Positions 1 through 13,800 of a stretch of 64,000 nt of DNA are shown here, in pieces. The notes beneath the pieces were generated by a model. The model searched no databases. It was not told the origin of the DNA and saw only the letters and a program-made list of their open reading frames with translations. The translations under genes and the position numbers were made by a program. The DNA lies in assembly GCA_023333565.1 (NCBI GenBank), contig JAJKFH010001839.1, forward strand, positions 78,233-142,232. Direction: 5' to 3'. Source of the stretch: Puffinus mauretanicus. Lineage: Eukaryota > Chordata > Aves > Procellariiformes > Procellariidae. Numbering within the stretch: position 1 is the first letter of the stretch; the number at the start of each line of letters is the position of its first letter.

Positions 1-3000
1 GCACCTCATGGACCTAAATTAAACAGGTAGGGAGATAAAATTAGCATTTTAATTTGCGCATACATTATAGGGTAAAAGTAAATAAATAAATTAATAAAAC
101 TTCAAACATATCTCTTAACAGAGATATTCTTAGAGTTTATTGAATCAAAGTGCTGTTAACTCCATACTGAAATGTGTAATTCAGCCTTGTGGAATACATT
201 TATATAGCAAAGATGTGTTTTATATGTATGTATAAATATATACCTAGTCCCTCAGTGTATCTACATTCATCCTTTGAATTCACAAAAGCTCTCAGAGACA
301 CAAGATTGGACATAGGAGTTATAATTCTGAGGATCTGGTTACAAGAACTAGAATCCAATAACTTAATTTAAATATATAAAAGTCAAAAAAATAGTACAAT
401 ATTCCTTCTTCTTTTCTCTTTCTGCCCTCCCTTTCTGTGGCTTTCATTAACATTTCTGGTCTTGCATGATTATGTGTCTTGTTTGTAACTAGACTACATT
501 GTTTGAAAACAACTCCAAAAAAATGATGTTGTCAAATTTGCCATATTCATTTAGGCATTTTAGTAACCATAAATCATCTTCCAAGCTCCTCCATATTGAC
601 AGCTACCCTATGCTTAATCTAAACTTAATCTGATCTCACAGCAGATTTACAGTGGAGTATTGCTAACAATTTAGCAGAATTAATCTTGTCCCATGGTTGC
701 CTATACCTGTTGTTAAATACTTTCTATTCTTTATGTTTTGAAAGGTTAAATTTCAGTATTTCTGGGGTTTGGGTTCTTTTTTCCCAACTTCAGAATTCTT
801 CTTCCATGCATTAATTTTTAGGCAATTTGTAGGAAACATTTAGTTATCACAGTCACATAGTATTTTTTTATATTTTTTTAATGGATGAATGTTTAGTATC
901 TTAGGGAACAGAAAATGCTTTTCAATGGCACGCTACAGTTTTCCTCCATCTCTAGAATCTCCTCTGCTCATTTACACTATACGCCTGATAACTTTTTCAA
1001 CTTACCTGAAGGGTACTTCTGTTGAGTAGAGGCACTCCAAGGCAAAATCAATCTTCCTAATGGCAGAGAGAATTGTGCCACCTCAGTTGGTATTACAGAT
1101 TATTTAGCATAAACATATGTGTTCCCATTAAGGACCATCCACATTCAACTAAAATGAGTCACTTGTGTAAGAAGTTTTGTTTATAAATCTGAGACTAATT
1201 TCCCTAGTCTATTCTGTATGTGCCATGTGGTATAAAATTGTACAAATGTCAGTGTGCAGCCTTGTAATATATTTCTCTGAGAGCAAAATGTAAAGTCATT
1301 ATGCAGTATATTTCTCAGCAGAATTATAAATAAATAGAACATGAAAAATAAAATCAGTTCTAGGTGAAAACCTTCACTACTTATCTCTCAGTTAAAAATG
1401 CAAATATTTCTTCACTAACAACAACCCATGGTGGTTATATTAATACACAGTTAATACAGATTATATTAATTATGTGCACAGATAATGACCTGTTGGTTAA
1501 AAGGCTCCATTCCCACTGGCTTTTATAGCTGACTATATGCTCCACATGCACACGACTGTACTGTGGCTGCCCTTGTCTGAAAGAAGGGTCTTCTCAGTTG
1601 TGCACAACACAGAGAGATGGAGTCAGTCAGGTTTTCAACTTCTTCAGAGGTGCTCTGTTTCAAGCTAGAGTCTCTTTCATCTGTAATAGTCAGACAGGAG
1701 AGTTTTGCATTTCAGAAAATGTTTAGTCTATATTTTGGCTGCCTTTTATGTGCTAAAATCTGTGGAAATTTCAGCCTTCCTGAACCTGCCTCTTATGGTA
1801 CTCAGTGTTCACCCAGCTACTCCTGTGCCACCTCAGGACTCTGCCTGACTCCGTGTATTAGCAGCACAGTTAGCACAGGATTGCTCACATTACATTGTTA
1901 GCATAGGATTGGGGTTTTGGCAGCAGTGCCTGTACACTCTGGAAGGAGTTTTCCTCCTGCTTTTCATCAGATCATTCTCTACTTGTATTTCTGGTGAGGG
2001 AGAGGGGGGTTCCCTTTGCAGATGTCAGCTGTTGCTTGTTAAAATTTAGTGCATCTGGGCTGTTCAGTATCTAACAACAGGGAGAGACTGGGCTTGGGCA
2101 GGTACAGCAGGGACTGTAGAGTAGCTGCCATGGGTCTCAGTGGTATCTGGCATAAGGGCTATAGTGTTTGTGTATGATACTGGCTGGCACAGTGTACTGT
2201 GTTTGACCAGTGTTGTCTGGTAAATTCAGATCTCTTGGCGTTTGTGGTTACAGTGCTCAAGGGCAATGTCAGACCACAGGCTCCAGGTGAAAGCAGTGCG
2301 CAACAGCTAAACCACTGGGAGAGGGATTACAAATATTCTGCTGTATGTGTGTCACCTTCTTTAGTGGGTCTCATGTGAAAGAGTTTTGGAGAGCAGAAAC
2401 CTGTAGCTGTCGTGACAGCAGAGGCAGTGTAGAAAATGGGAAGGTCTGAGGGTGCTGCTTGTGCTGAGGAACTTTTGATGGCATTGGAAGCTGTCCTGCT
2501 TTGCAGATAAACCAGGGCCATGTACTCAAAAATGCTGAAATGTGAAGATGAGGTGTTGTAAACCTCACAAACCTGCTTCCTGGGATAAGTGTGGACAGCC
2601 CAGGGAAACTGCTGCCGGTACTACTCCTGGGTGTGAACACACCCATGAAGCCTATGGGGCTGCACAAGATGGCACCGTGGACCAGTCAGGAGGTTCAGGT
2701 GGAGCAGCTATGTCACTTTCATGACACCACTGAGTGAGCCTTAAGACCTAGACTGACTAGGCCAGGCAAGAGAACTTGGCCTGCTGATAAAGGTACTATA
2801 AGAAAACAGTGTAAGAAAAGCCAATGGAATTCCTCTTTATTGAGCAAATATTTCTGACACCTCTGGCTAAATCTGATCATGTCCTACATAGACAATGACA
2901 CCCTTATATGCCATCAGCGATGATAGTTTAAATGGTTATAAGAGTTCACACTATTCCTGTAATCCATATAGAACTTTATATGACAGAATTTTATATCAGT

Positions 3001-4952
3001 CTTGAAAAGTGGAGTCTTAAATAAAGACAGTACATACTAGAATAAAGTTGTTAATGACAGCTGTCAGGGTTATGAAGTCATTCAAAAAAGGAGGTTTTTA
3101 AATTAGAGTTGTGTTTTGTGGTACACTTGATACAATTTTTAATTACATGGTCACACTATTTTTTTTTTTTCAAAATATGCTTGCATCACTGAATAAACAG
3201 CACCAGGTCTTTTCTACAGATGAATCAGAGTAATATCTTCAAGGCATGTGTTTCCTGCAGTTGCACAAAAGGTACTGTAAGGTCATGTGATTAAAGACTA
3301 TCATAAATCAATTATTGAATGGGCAACTTCAATTATGACATTTCCTAACTTTCTAGTATTAAATTAAAAGTTCTTAATGTACTCATAAAGTAGCTTTTTC
3401 TGTGCACTTATTTCCTACTTCAGCTTTCTTTTTGTTTGGTTTACTTTATTATGTAGTCAAAATGGATTTAGTTTGCCTAATTAGAATATAAGCCTATATC
3501 ATCTTTAGAAATGGAGAATTTTCAGTTTAAATGTGCAATAATTAAAAGCAAATGGGACTGAGAACTTAAAATAGTGACAGCTCTGTATCTTAAAATGTTG
3601 CGATACAGTTGTTTGGTTATAGAGAACAAGAAAAGAAAGCTGGAAAGATGCCAGTAAAGGCATACTTACTGAGAATTTTACTTTTATCTCAAAGATCAAA
3701 GGTATCCATGATCTTGAGAAAAAATTCAGATTGAAAGTGATGAAATTATAATGCACATTGCAGATGATAAGCAAAGTAATTGTTTAGCAATTTGTGGGAA
3801 GGTGGAGAGCTTTCATAAGAGAGCAAATGAAGACATAAAGTAGCCCAACCACATGTTTATAGTCTGTCAGAGGCTATGTCTTGAAAAATGGAAGGGTAAC
3901 AGCCATCAGATATATTCTTCAACAGAAACCATATTCATATCCAAAATCAGGATGTACTGTTGCATAATTGGCACAACTGGGGACATCTAATCTTACTAAT
4001 GTCTCTGTAATTGGTACAGACTATAAAAACAAAGGAATAAAGAACACAATTAGTATAATGAGTTAGACTGTTCAACCCTGACTCTTGGCAAGCATTTACC
4101 TAAATATTTCCACTGTGTACTCTCTCAGAAATAATTAATGTAGAATGGTATACCTTCTTTCTTAACAAAATAGCTTGACCATTTCTAATATTTATTACAC
4201 AGGTTAGTCAAGAATGTCTGCACATGGAAGAGAGGGTCACAGTTTTTGCATTTGTTCCCATTTTGTCCTGCATGAAACTGGAATGCGAAAGTGTTGTACA
4301 AGGGTCAATATGCCTCTTTCCCCCATAATGTTATAGCATTGACGGAGATAATAAAAAGACTTAAAATCATCCTAAAACCTACAGAGGTTTAAGAAAGTTT
4401 TCTAAAAGCAAGCCTCATGTACCTGTGCTGAAAAAGCAGGTTTAAAGTAAATCCGGGGCTCTATATCAACAAATGTAAATGGTAGACTTCTATTGACTCA
4501 GAGGATTGTTAATTTGTCATCAAAACACCATTCAAAGGTTTGATCTCCCACTGTTGCATGAAGAAATGGAGTTTAAGGATTAAATTTATTTTCCCTTTAC
4601 ATTGATTTGTGTATAGTTCTGCAATTCTGAAGGATTTGGGGTTTCCTCATAACAGCATGAGCTTCTTTACATTACAGGACTTAATATTATATGCCTAAAA
4701 GTTCAGAGACGAATTGAATGACTGAATCTTAACAGTGGCTACTGTCCTCACAGTAGGAATACACGTATTATTCATAAACTGCTCTCACCAGATAGTAATT
4801 TTGTTTGTGGTTTGTTTTAAATGAGCTGTTTAAAATTCTGTAATTAATTCAGTGTACACGGAAAAAATGACAGATGGTTATGATAAAGGAACTTAATGCC
4901 TCATGGAAGCAAGTCAAACCACAATCAGTAACAGATGTTTTCTGCAAAACCA

Positions 4953-4955
<3 letters not shown>
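1..4955. other. Intergenic or intronic AT-rich sequence
   Basis: No gene is supported here. Open frames are under 100 codons and lack recognisable motifs. Composition is AT-rich apart from a GC-richer block at about 1560-2760, which may be an old mobile element but matches no family I recognise. Poly-T and poly-A runs occur near 3160. A short imperfect direct repeat sits at 1869-1911. Confidence 0.7.
1869..1911. repeat. Two-copy imperfect direct repeat, 28-bp period
   Basis: GTTAGCACAGGATTG at 1869-1883 recurs as GTTAGCATAGGATTG at 1897-1911, one mismatch in 15 bases. It is a small local duplication with no associated gene. Confidence 0.6.
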
Positions 4956-4986
<31 letters not shown>

Positions 4987-5045
4987 ATACTACATATATA
5001 TATGTATATAACTAGAATATGGATTTATATATGTGTGTTTATGTA
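4956..5045. repeat. (TG)n microsatellite with adjoining TA-rich tract
   Basis: A pure TG run covers 4956-4984 and passes into a degenerate TA/TG tract (ATATATATG-like units) to about 5045. It is a potentially polymorphic dinucleotide repeat. Frames through it encode only VCVCVC-type runs and are not genes. Confidence 0.9.
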
Positions 5046-7330
5046 TATGTCTGTCTGTATCCATAAATGTTACTTGAACACTTCCCCCACACAGGGCAAT
5101 AGTTGTGATGTTTCTTAGTGTAGTAATGACCGCATTTATTCCTGTAGTCATACAAAAGGATTCTATCAAGGACCATTCCTTCAATTCTCCTTAAATTTTA
5201 GAAAATGTTTATGCAGATATCACTTTTGGTGTCTTGTTTATAAGGCAGAAATATATGGTTCTAGTTGTAAAGACAAAAATTCAAAGCGATGGTTCCCAAA
5301 ATTTTTAGAGTTGTGGTGATACTATACAAATCATTGATTGTACTGTGTATTAGACATTTCAGAAAGGCAATTACTGGAAGACACCAGTGAAACCGAGCTG
5401 GTGATTAACAGTAGCCAGAATAACTGCTAGTTTATGACGTAGAGTCAGTGAGGTTACAGTATCACAGGCAATCATTGTTTTTCAACATTATTAAATGTTG
5501 ATCAAAACACATGCTTCATAGCATATGTAAATACACATTTTTAAATCTAACCATCATAATCTCACAGAGCAAACTTGACAGGTAAAACACAGCTAAAGAG
5601 GGATTGGGGATTTCACGACAATTTTTTCTACATCAGGCTGTAATCTCCAATATTATAATCTCTCGTTCAGTCTTGTATTCTGACCAACCCCTTCCATTGC
5701 AGGGGGATGCCGTGACTGAAGCAGTCCTTGGTACATGCCTGGGACCATCTAAGTGTGTCACGAACAAGCAACACAAATATTCAGGGACTGGTGATTTCAG
5801 CTTTAGACTTTGACTGTCTCTGAAAGGCTGAGAACCTGAACTGGGTACACACCCTGGACAAGATCCAGCTCCATATCCATTTAATACCAGCAGGTATGCC
5901 AGTCCTTCTGTTCACACACCCCTTCTCTTTGCAGAAAAGAGTTGGAGAGAAGTCACAGTATACTCTGAGAAGGTTCCTGGCTTGGAAGATCAGAAGTCAG
6001 GACTCCAGAGGTATGTAGAGCCTGGCTGTACTTTGCAAACCCTAGGTGTTCTGAACTGATGCGATTTCCTCTGCAACTCCAGAATCTTTCAGCTCAGCCA
6101 GGGTTCGCTACTGCCTATGAAGATCTTTTCATCCACATACATTGACACTGAATACCTACTTGTGCTGTTAGAAAGAAGAAAACAGAAACGAACGATTTGA
6201 TTTAAATTCTGACACTTCTAAATCTGAAGAGCTCACTCGAGCTACATATAGAACTCAACCTGCTAGTTATAAGAAAAAAATAATATCAGGTGGGAAGTAC
6301 TTAATAAAAAATTCTTTTGAGGATCACAACACTCTATTTAAGTGAAGAACTCTTTAAAAGTAATTGTCAAATATGTGAGTTAAAAATTATAGATCTGAGT
6401 AAGGCTCTTGGGGTATTTTGGATTACAGACATTTATTTTTATTTATTTATGTATCACAGGAAAAATCCTCCTTACTTCAGAGAGTAAGAATTATTTTTTT
6501 TAGTATCTTTATATTGCTGCAGTGCTGCCTTTGTATGGGTTTCCTGCTTTTAGATTTTCTTGTCTTGGACTTGATCATTCTTGTGATGCGCTAAGTAATC
6601 AAACTCTCAAGGAACTGAGGGTTAAGTATCTCTCAAGTTATTTAGTGTCCTAAGTTAAGAAGCTCACTTTTATAGAGATATAGTGTATAAGAAAACAGTG
6701 TGGTTATGAAGTCAGTACTTTATTCAGGATCTAGGATACGTAGAAGTAACGTTGCACATGCAATAACCCCATCTGCAGTAAACTAACAGGAATTGTTTTC
6801 CAACTTTAAAGAGAAATTTAATGGCAATACTCAAAATCAAGGGCTGCAAAATCACAGAATTATTGCTATAAATCAGTGGAAGAAGTGGGATGCTGAATAG
6901 TGAGAGCTCATTGTCTCTGAGCTTGCATAACCAGCTCCTTCTGGCTCTTAACCTAATTGTTAGACCAAACATTATGCTGTTTCGTGATGTGGAGCCTATC
7001 TGGATTCCTAGCTTAGTTTTTGTCATGAAAAGATGCTGCAGGACTTGAAGTAATCTCACTGAAATGAATAACTCATTTGAAAGTGAATGGAATAGAGACC
7101 TGTCTTGGAAATGTTTAAAGATTTCAGAAGGCTACATTAGAGTATCCGCACAAAGGGTCCTCCCAATTGTACTAGAGCTTTTACAAGCATGTAGTCCCTC
7201 CAGATGGAATCTATTAGAGTCAAGGAGATTTGAATCAGAGATATAATAATTCTTCTAGAGAGCTTCTGTTGTAAACAGACAATACTGACAAAAGTAACAG
7301 TAACCCAGATATGTGAATACCCATGAATAA
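5046..7330. other. Non-repetitive stretch with a GC-richer island
   Basis: No gene is supported. Sequence at about 5680-6120 is GC-richer than its surroundings and contains two strong splice-acceptor-like sites, described separately. The rest is AT-rich with no recognisable repeat family. Confidence 0.6.
5935..6010 (+). other. Candidate 76-bp internal exon (splice-site-bounded segment)
   Basis: The segment is preceded by a pyrimidine tract ending in TTTGCAG (acceptor AG at 5933-5934) and followed by AG|GTATGT (donor from 6011), both close to vertebrate consensus. Two of the three + frames are open throughout; the third is closed by a stop. No protein family is recognised in either open frame. 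It could be a non-coding RNA exon or simply chance sites. Nothing else in the window gives partner exons, so the call is an inference from splice consensus only. Confidence 0.2.
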
Positions 7331-7400
7331 ATCTCACAGACATTCAGTGATAGACTGGATTAGAACTCAAGTCCTGCCTCCAAACATGTTTGCAAGTATC
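7331..7400 (+). mobile_element. MIR-like (CORE-SINE) relic
   Basis: The stretch around GGATTAGAACTCAAGTCC resembles the part of MIR-type SINEs where 'GGGACTAGAACCCAGGTCTCC' is typical, preceded by a CAGTGATAGA-like segment. Only about 70 bases can be recognised, and the flanks have decayed. Such SINEs are tRNA-derived and long dead in birds. The identification is from memory of the consensus, not a search. Confidence 0.4.
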
Positions 7401-8348
7401 CAGTTTTATAAATTACGATCATTGTAAAAACACATGTTCTGTTTCTGCAGTGTACTTTGTACAGGCTGAGGCCCAATACAAAAAGCAAAACCAAACAAAA
7501 TCATGTTGTAACATTGCATAGGAAAAAGTGGGACTAACACCACAAAATAAGAAACATCATCAATTAAAAAAATCATTTTTGAGAGTGTTAAACCGGTAAT
7601 CTGCAAGTTGCTTCATGGAAATATTTAAACGCGCTGCTTCTAAAGTTACAGGAGTATGCTGTCCTACCTCTCACTTCAGGACTTCTCAGAGAAATTACCC
7701 GCAGCACACACATTCAGGACACCCTAATTTCTCTTCTCTCAACCTTTGAGACCCCAGCACTGGGCCGTGATGAGAGGTGAAACTCAGGTAAGTTACATGG
7801 TGGGTCTGGGATACTGCTGTCTTGACCCTCTCCAAGGATCTTCAGACTGTACTCTCCCACTAGGTAGCAAACCCCTCGCTGCAACCCCACATCCCTCTTC
7901 CATTAAGTGTCCTAAGTGTCAGGTGAACCTGGTCACAGGATGCCTGGCATGCGGAGTGGCAGAGCGAGCAATATCTCAGTGCAGCACAGCAAAGGAGTGA
8001 GGCGAGAGCCTGGCAGATAGGGAGTGTGGTGTACAGATACTCACCTTCAGTGTTTAAGAGCTGACAGGCAGCTGTTTGCCCGACATCATTCCTGAGTCTG
8101 CATCAGCTGAGTTGCCTGCAAAAAGAGAACAGAAAAGCCTTTAGAGAACGGTTGCTGACTCAGTCATCCACAACTGAGACTTGGCTGTCACCATTACTGT
8201 CCACTGCTTAGAAATCTTAGGGACAGTTCCATAAAGGAATCATCTACTGCTTCACTGTCATAACTTGGTGCAAACCTACTCGTTACTTTGTCATCCCTTT
8301 TTTTTTTTTTTTAGGTGTAACTGTTGGCTAATCAAATTACCATTTAAA
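7401..8348. other. Stretch without recognised genes
   Basis: 7670-8240 is GC-richer and has an 84-codon + frame (7746-8000) with no recognisable domain. A pure T run lies at about 8299-8313. Nothing else is seen. Confidence 0.6.
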
Positions 8349-8381
8349 ACTACTACTACTACTACTACTGCTACTACTGCT
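8349..8381. repeat. (ACT)n trinucleotide microsatellite
   Basis: Tandem ACT units run from 8349 with two ACT-to-GCT interruptions near 8370 and 8379. The - strand reading gives a poly-Ser run (8337-8639), which is a repeat artefact and not a protein. Confidence 0.9.
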
Positions 8382-10523
8382 ATAAATGCTTCTGTTACTG
8401 ATAATCTGCATTTTCTGATCACATTCTTGTATACAGTATTTTCTGTCATCAGGAAAATTATTGTACTCTGAAATAGTACCCTTCATCAAGACAATGGATT
8501 TTTTTATGTGGTTAATATGGGTTTCTCTTTGTTTAAAAATTGTGCAAACTATGTCTATTATTATTATTAAAAATTTAATTTCAGATGGTGACAATCTTCT
8601 ATCATAAGTGTGACATTCTGATATAGTATTAGAATACAAAGAAAGTGAATGAAATTTGATGAAAAAATATTTTGGGGAATATTTATGCTTCTATTTGTGA
8701 ATTTTAGTTTTTGTCCACTTCAGAATCTTCTCAGTCTTCATAGACATTAAATTGGAGACTGAAATAAAGTTTAAAAAATAACAATCAGAGCATATAAAAT
8801 GAAAAATATAAGGAATTAGAAAGCAAGAAAATTTGTCTTTGGAGGATTTGAAACCCCTTACCAAGATTTTCTTCCTTTCTCGTTATATGCCATTTCTAAG
8901 AATGCTACAAGAAGTAGGAAATGCATCAGTACCAGAATGCTGGTTTTTTTACAGGTTTTCAGAGTATCCTCTAGAATTTGCCCTCCAGGACAGAAAATTC
9001 TGTCTTGAATAAAAAGAATTTTAGGACTCCTGGATGGCCGTTTCTCCTTTCCTTTGAATTGTTTTAATCTAGATTTTAAATAAGTCTCTAAATGATAAAG
9101 CTCACATTCTGCGTTTTTACTTAAATGACTTTTAATAAAATTACTTCAGCTAAGGCATAATCATTTAAAAAGTCTGAAAATACCTTCTGTCCCGAGATTT
9201 TTGATGTCAAATTGGAATTATTATCCATATAACCCAGAAGGCTCAAATTCATTTTGCATTATCAATGATACAGTTGAACAAACAGATGAGAGTTCATATT
9301 AGGAAATCCACATATTATATAAGCATATACATATCCATATCCTCACATATGTATGTGTATAGATAAAGTATGGATGTATATATATGTGTAAATCCATGTA
9401 ACTGAGGTTTCTTCATATTTGTCTGCTCTTTAAAATGTAATGACCAGACAGGTGGGATATGCTTGATAGTCAGGTGCTCATGAGAAGATTTCCATGAAAA
9501 GAAACTGTAAGCTTGGACACTGATAACAGCATACTAGAGATTAATTTGAATTTTAAATTTTAAACATTAATGCAGTAGGCCTTTACTTGACAGAAGATTC
9601 CACTTCTAGCGGAAGCCCTTTAACTTGGGCAGAAGGATGAGGATGATGCCGTAAACATGCATGCAGTGATTATAGATATTGTATAAGCCAGAGGGAAAAG
9701 GAGGTTCATTACAATTATGGTTTGTACTCCAGTGGCCCTCAATTCCCACCAGTGCTAAAAGGCAATAGCACGTCACAGTGCCATAGGCTGATCAAAGTTT
9801 GGAATCCTTGAAACAACCATACGATGCACAAAATGCTGCTAGACAGACTCTGTGAGAGACCAAGAGAACACAAAAAAGGTCTATGAAATGCAAATACAGT
9901 ATCGCCAGCCTGAAAAATAGAGACAATGTTATTCTCACTATTGGAATGTCCCTTATACTACATGAGTGTTTTCTTATTTGTTTCCTAGGCTTTTTCAGTT
10001 TGACATTTCTTGCAGCACATAATCCTTGCAACAGGATTCAGTGCTTACAGTACAATAACAAGCAGCAGCAAGGCTTTTCTACATATTCCTCCAAGTTATT
10101 TTCCTTAGCATGTGATCAGACTTTGAAAAATATGTTGTTTTGTAGCTGGTTTTGTCACATAAGCTTCTGCATTTAGAAATAGCTGTGTGAGCAGCAGGAG
10201 AATTTGTTCTCTGGTTTGGTCTCTGATTAAATTCAATTCTTGAGGCAGAGTTTCTCTCTGGATGTTACTGCGTGGGCTGAGATTTCTGAAAGAAGAGATT
10301 ACCAATTGTGACGTTCTGTTCCAGAACTGGTACATGTGTTGACAAAACAAATGACACTGAGTGTTTATCTGAGTTTCCTGCCACTGAAACCACTATAGCT
10401 GGCAAACTGGAGCCAGAATACAATACTGGTATGAGAAAAAGGAAGCCTTAATAGAATTTCTCTAGAAATGCTTTTATTCTGCCATCAGGAGGTACTATTT
10501 AACATCAAGCAAACAAATTAAAA
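8382..10523. other. AT-rich stretch without recognised genes
   Basis: No coding, RNA or known repeat signature is seen. There is a degenerate TA/TG-rich tract at about 9315-9395. Open frames on both strands at 9792-10350 overlap one another and show no motif. Confidence 0.7.
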
Positions 10524-10575
10524 AGGTTATATATAACTAATATATATAAATAATATATATGTATATATAAAACTA
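10524..10575. repeat. TA-rich low-complexity tract
   Basis: Near-continuous TA dinucleotides with short interruptions form a low-complexity, easily melted tract. It is not assignable to a mobile element. Confidence 0.8.
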
Positions 10576-10649
10576 TATAACTAAGTGACTTGAAATCTTC
10601 CATCACTGGCAGTTCAGGAATTCACAATATCAAGAAATAAGCTCTAATA

Positions 10650-10800
10650 AAAAAAAAAAACAAAACAAAACAACAAAACAAAAACCCCACAAAACCCAAC
10701 CAAACAATAACAACAAAACAACAAAGCAGAAAAAAACAAACAAGCACACCTCCCTGTCCCCAAAACCCCAAAACAAAACAAAACAAAACAAAACAAAACC
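10650..10800. repeat. A-rich (CAAAA)n-type low-complexity repeat
   Basis: A poly-A run is followed by irregular CAAAA/CAACA units, then a purer (CAAAA)n block at about 10768-10799. The - strand frame (10644-10901) is a Phe/Cys-rich repeat artefact. Confidence 0.9.
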
Positions 10801-13800
10801 CTGAACTGACAGCTGTTTAATTCTGGAAGCCTCTTTCTAACAAAATTGCTAACAAACAGGCATTTCTCTACAGTTAGAAACAGCATCTTCATCACTAACA
10901 TGACAGTAGCTTGGTCTTCCGCTTGGTGTTGAGACCTCCTCCTCCCAAATCCAAATCCTTAATCTCAAACAGCCAGAAGAACATTTCAGTCTAAGTAACA
11001 AATGTGTTGAAACATTAGGGGATGCAAGTCAACAACATGCCAGATAAAGCTCAAAGTTTGGCCATGAAGGTCTTTTATTTTGAGAAATTTAAAGGGTACA
11101 CTTGATGTAAAATAAAGCATGTCTCATTTAACAGCATGTACATATGGTGGTGTTTTTACTTGTGTAAAGGATTTTATCTTAAATTCCATTGCACTCCAAC
11201 TGTCTTGCAAAAGAACAATATTTTAGAAAGCCCCACTCCCTGCTGGTTTTATTGCTGTGTGTCTATGCGAACCACAGTGTGCATATTGTTCGTAGTTTCT
11301 CTTAACAACATTAAATTAAAGTCTTATGCAAAGTATCAGGGAAAACTGTGATATTCTTTGTCCTTCTTAACAAAATGCCAGCTAAATCTCTTACCTCCTT
11401 ACCCTCTCTCTACAGCTTCTGATTAGAAACATACACTGTTTTCTCAAGTTTGAGAAGCATTACTTAGAAAAAAAACCCCAAATAATTCTTCTCATCCCAA
11501 GTCCCTATAAATCTGTAAATCCCACTTCAATAATCTCTAATGTTTTGCAGCCAAGGTGTGATTGATGCAAAATTTCAACTCTCTGACTTGTTTTTGGGGC
11601 AGAAGTGAAATTTGACAAGCACAATTGTTGCTACTAATGTAATGTCAACCTGACAGCCTACATAGCTAACCATCGGTCCCAGTCCTGGTACTAAGCTATG
11701 TGCTCCTTGGACATGCTGAGTGACTGTATCTTCCATTTACTTTAGTTAGATAGCTTAGATGCAAGCCAGAGCATCTAAAAATATGAGGCTGAATGCTACA
11801 AAAAGTCAAGGGAGACAGGTGGTTGCTGCCTGAGGGTGATTCAAAGTTGCCTGAACTGAAATGGTGTTCACAATCTACAGAGGATTAAAAGAGGAACTGT
11901 GCCAAATAAACTCTAATTCCCTGTTCGAGATAGAGGCTTCACTGTCTTCCTGTTTCAGCTGTTAAACCTCTAACCTATATTAGACAACTTCTACACAACC
12001 AGTTCATGTTCTCAGGACGACAAGGCTCACCTTCAGGCACAGAAAAACATGCTGAGCATGGCAAGCACTCTGATACTGTTAAAGCAGGAAAAAAAATCAC
12101 AGCTGAAAGACAGTTCAAGAATCTGCTCTTAACCATCTTTCCACTATTAATTGTGGAAGAGAATAAAGGGCATTTGTGATGATGACCTCTAGACCCAGCT
12201 AGAAAGTAGCTGCTAAAAGGTCTCAGGCTGAAATCAGCTGTTGTTTTTCTCTTTTCTTCTGTTTCTGAGAAGCAAATACCTGTTGAGCAGTCATGCTGGC
12301 TTGGTTCTACCTGCTTGCTGATCCAGGACTTCCTAAATGCAACAGTAGTAGTCATCTGAACAAAATTTAGCTCCAATATACAACATAAAAAAAATATATA
12401 TAAATGTTTTATGAAGCATAAAAATATAAAGCACAGCTTTTCTGCCCCAAAGTTTATCCTTGAATAAAGTGTCTTTGCACCAACCTGCAAACTAGAGCTT
12501 CACATGAAAAGTAGATCTGGCCCTTTGCATCTACTCTAGTTAGAAGACAAATGATGCTTCAAGCTCAAAGCCTGTATGTTCCAGTAATGAAAATTTAGAA
12601 TTTAGATAATAAAGAAAACATTATTAATAGAGTCCCTTGACGGGTATTTGTATATTCTGGTTGTTTTGTTTTGGTTTGGTTTGGGGTTTTTTGCCTGAAG
12701 AGGCATGAGTTAAGTGACTGGCTAGTCAACTAATTGAACACTAAATGAGTTCTTCCTTTGTGAAGTAAAATTTTAAATAAATAGTAGATTGATAAGATGG
12801 TAAAGATTTTTTATTACCATCATGATAGTAATTCAGTAGTATGGTCATTTCTACTGTTGCATTTTGGGAGCAGCTGTTGGAAGTAATGGAATTACTCTGG
12901 GATAGAACTGAAGTTCAGAATGAGACTCTTCCAGCTACAACTATATCCCAAGGAATCTTAAGGTGAGCTGTTGAAAACCAGTTAGCAGAATACAGATATT
13001 ATTTTTATTGAAAAAGCTTGTTTAATGGATATTTATTATTTCACTACTTGCTTCCTTTATTAAGATCTATTTCTTTAAAAAGGTTAATTTTAGATAATCT
13101 TTAAACTTTACGTTTTCCAAAACTGAACCCACAAATATATCTATTTAAATGTAGATCAACTTATTTTTCTTTTTTTTCTTTTTCTTTTTTTTTTTTCCCC
13201 AAATTCAGATACGACATATGAAAGTGGCACCTCCATTACACATTCAGTGATAGAATAATAATTCTTTATCAATTCCTGACTTCTGGTTGAGCCTTGTGTT
13301 TCTTTTAGAAAGCTATCCAGCTCTCATTAGGGACTGCTGCTGAAAAAGAACGCAACAACATTGTTAGTAAGTTGTTCAAATTATTTACTTTAAAATGTTA
13401 ATTTTATACCTAGTATGAACCTCACTAGCTGGGCTATATTATTGGATTTGAACGTGTGCAAATCTTTTTCAGGAATTATTCTTGAACTTTTTCATTTGGT
13501 GTGCTCCTTTTTAGACCAGACACATGTTTTTATCAGGTGCTATACTTGCTTTTAATAAAACTATCCTGCAGTTTTGGTGACTGGTAGCTCAACATAGATG
13601 TACAAAAATGTTAAATGCAACACAATTTTCCTTACATACGCAAAATTCTGCTAGATAAGCTAAGTGGCTTGCCTGACTCCGTAGCAAAAAGAAATGGAGT
13701 GCTGTAGAGTATATGGTTCATTGCCCCTTTCTTTCATCGATGGGTCAAAAATTTACTATGAGTCACCATTAGAAGTTGTCTTGGGCAAAATGGCACTGAC

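Noticed and set aside
8337..8639. - strand frame with poly-Ser
   Set aside because: Artefact of the (ACT)n microsatellite.
11975..12490. 171-codon - strand frame, the longest outside CR1
   Set aside because: It opens with TTG, has no domain or convincing splice context, and its composition is like random AT-rich translation.
13640..13700. 'AAGCTAAGTGGCTTGCC' resembling the MIR core
   Set aside because: The match is limited to about 17 bases and the following sequence does not fit.
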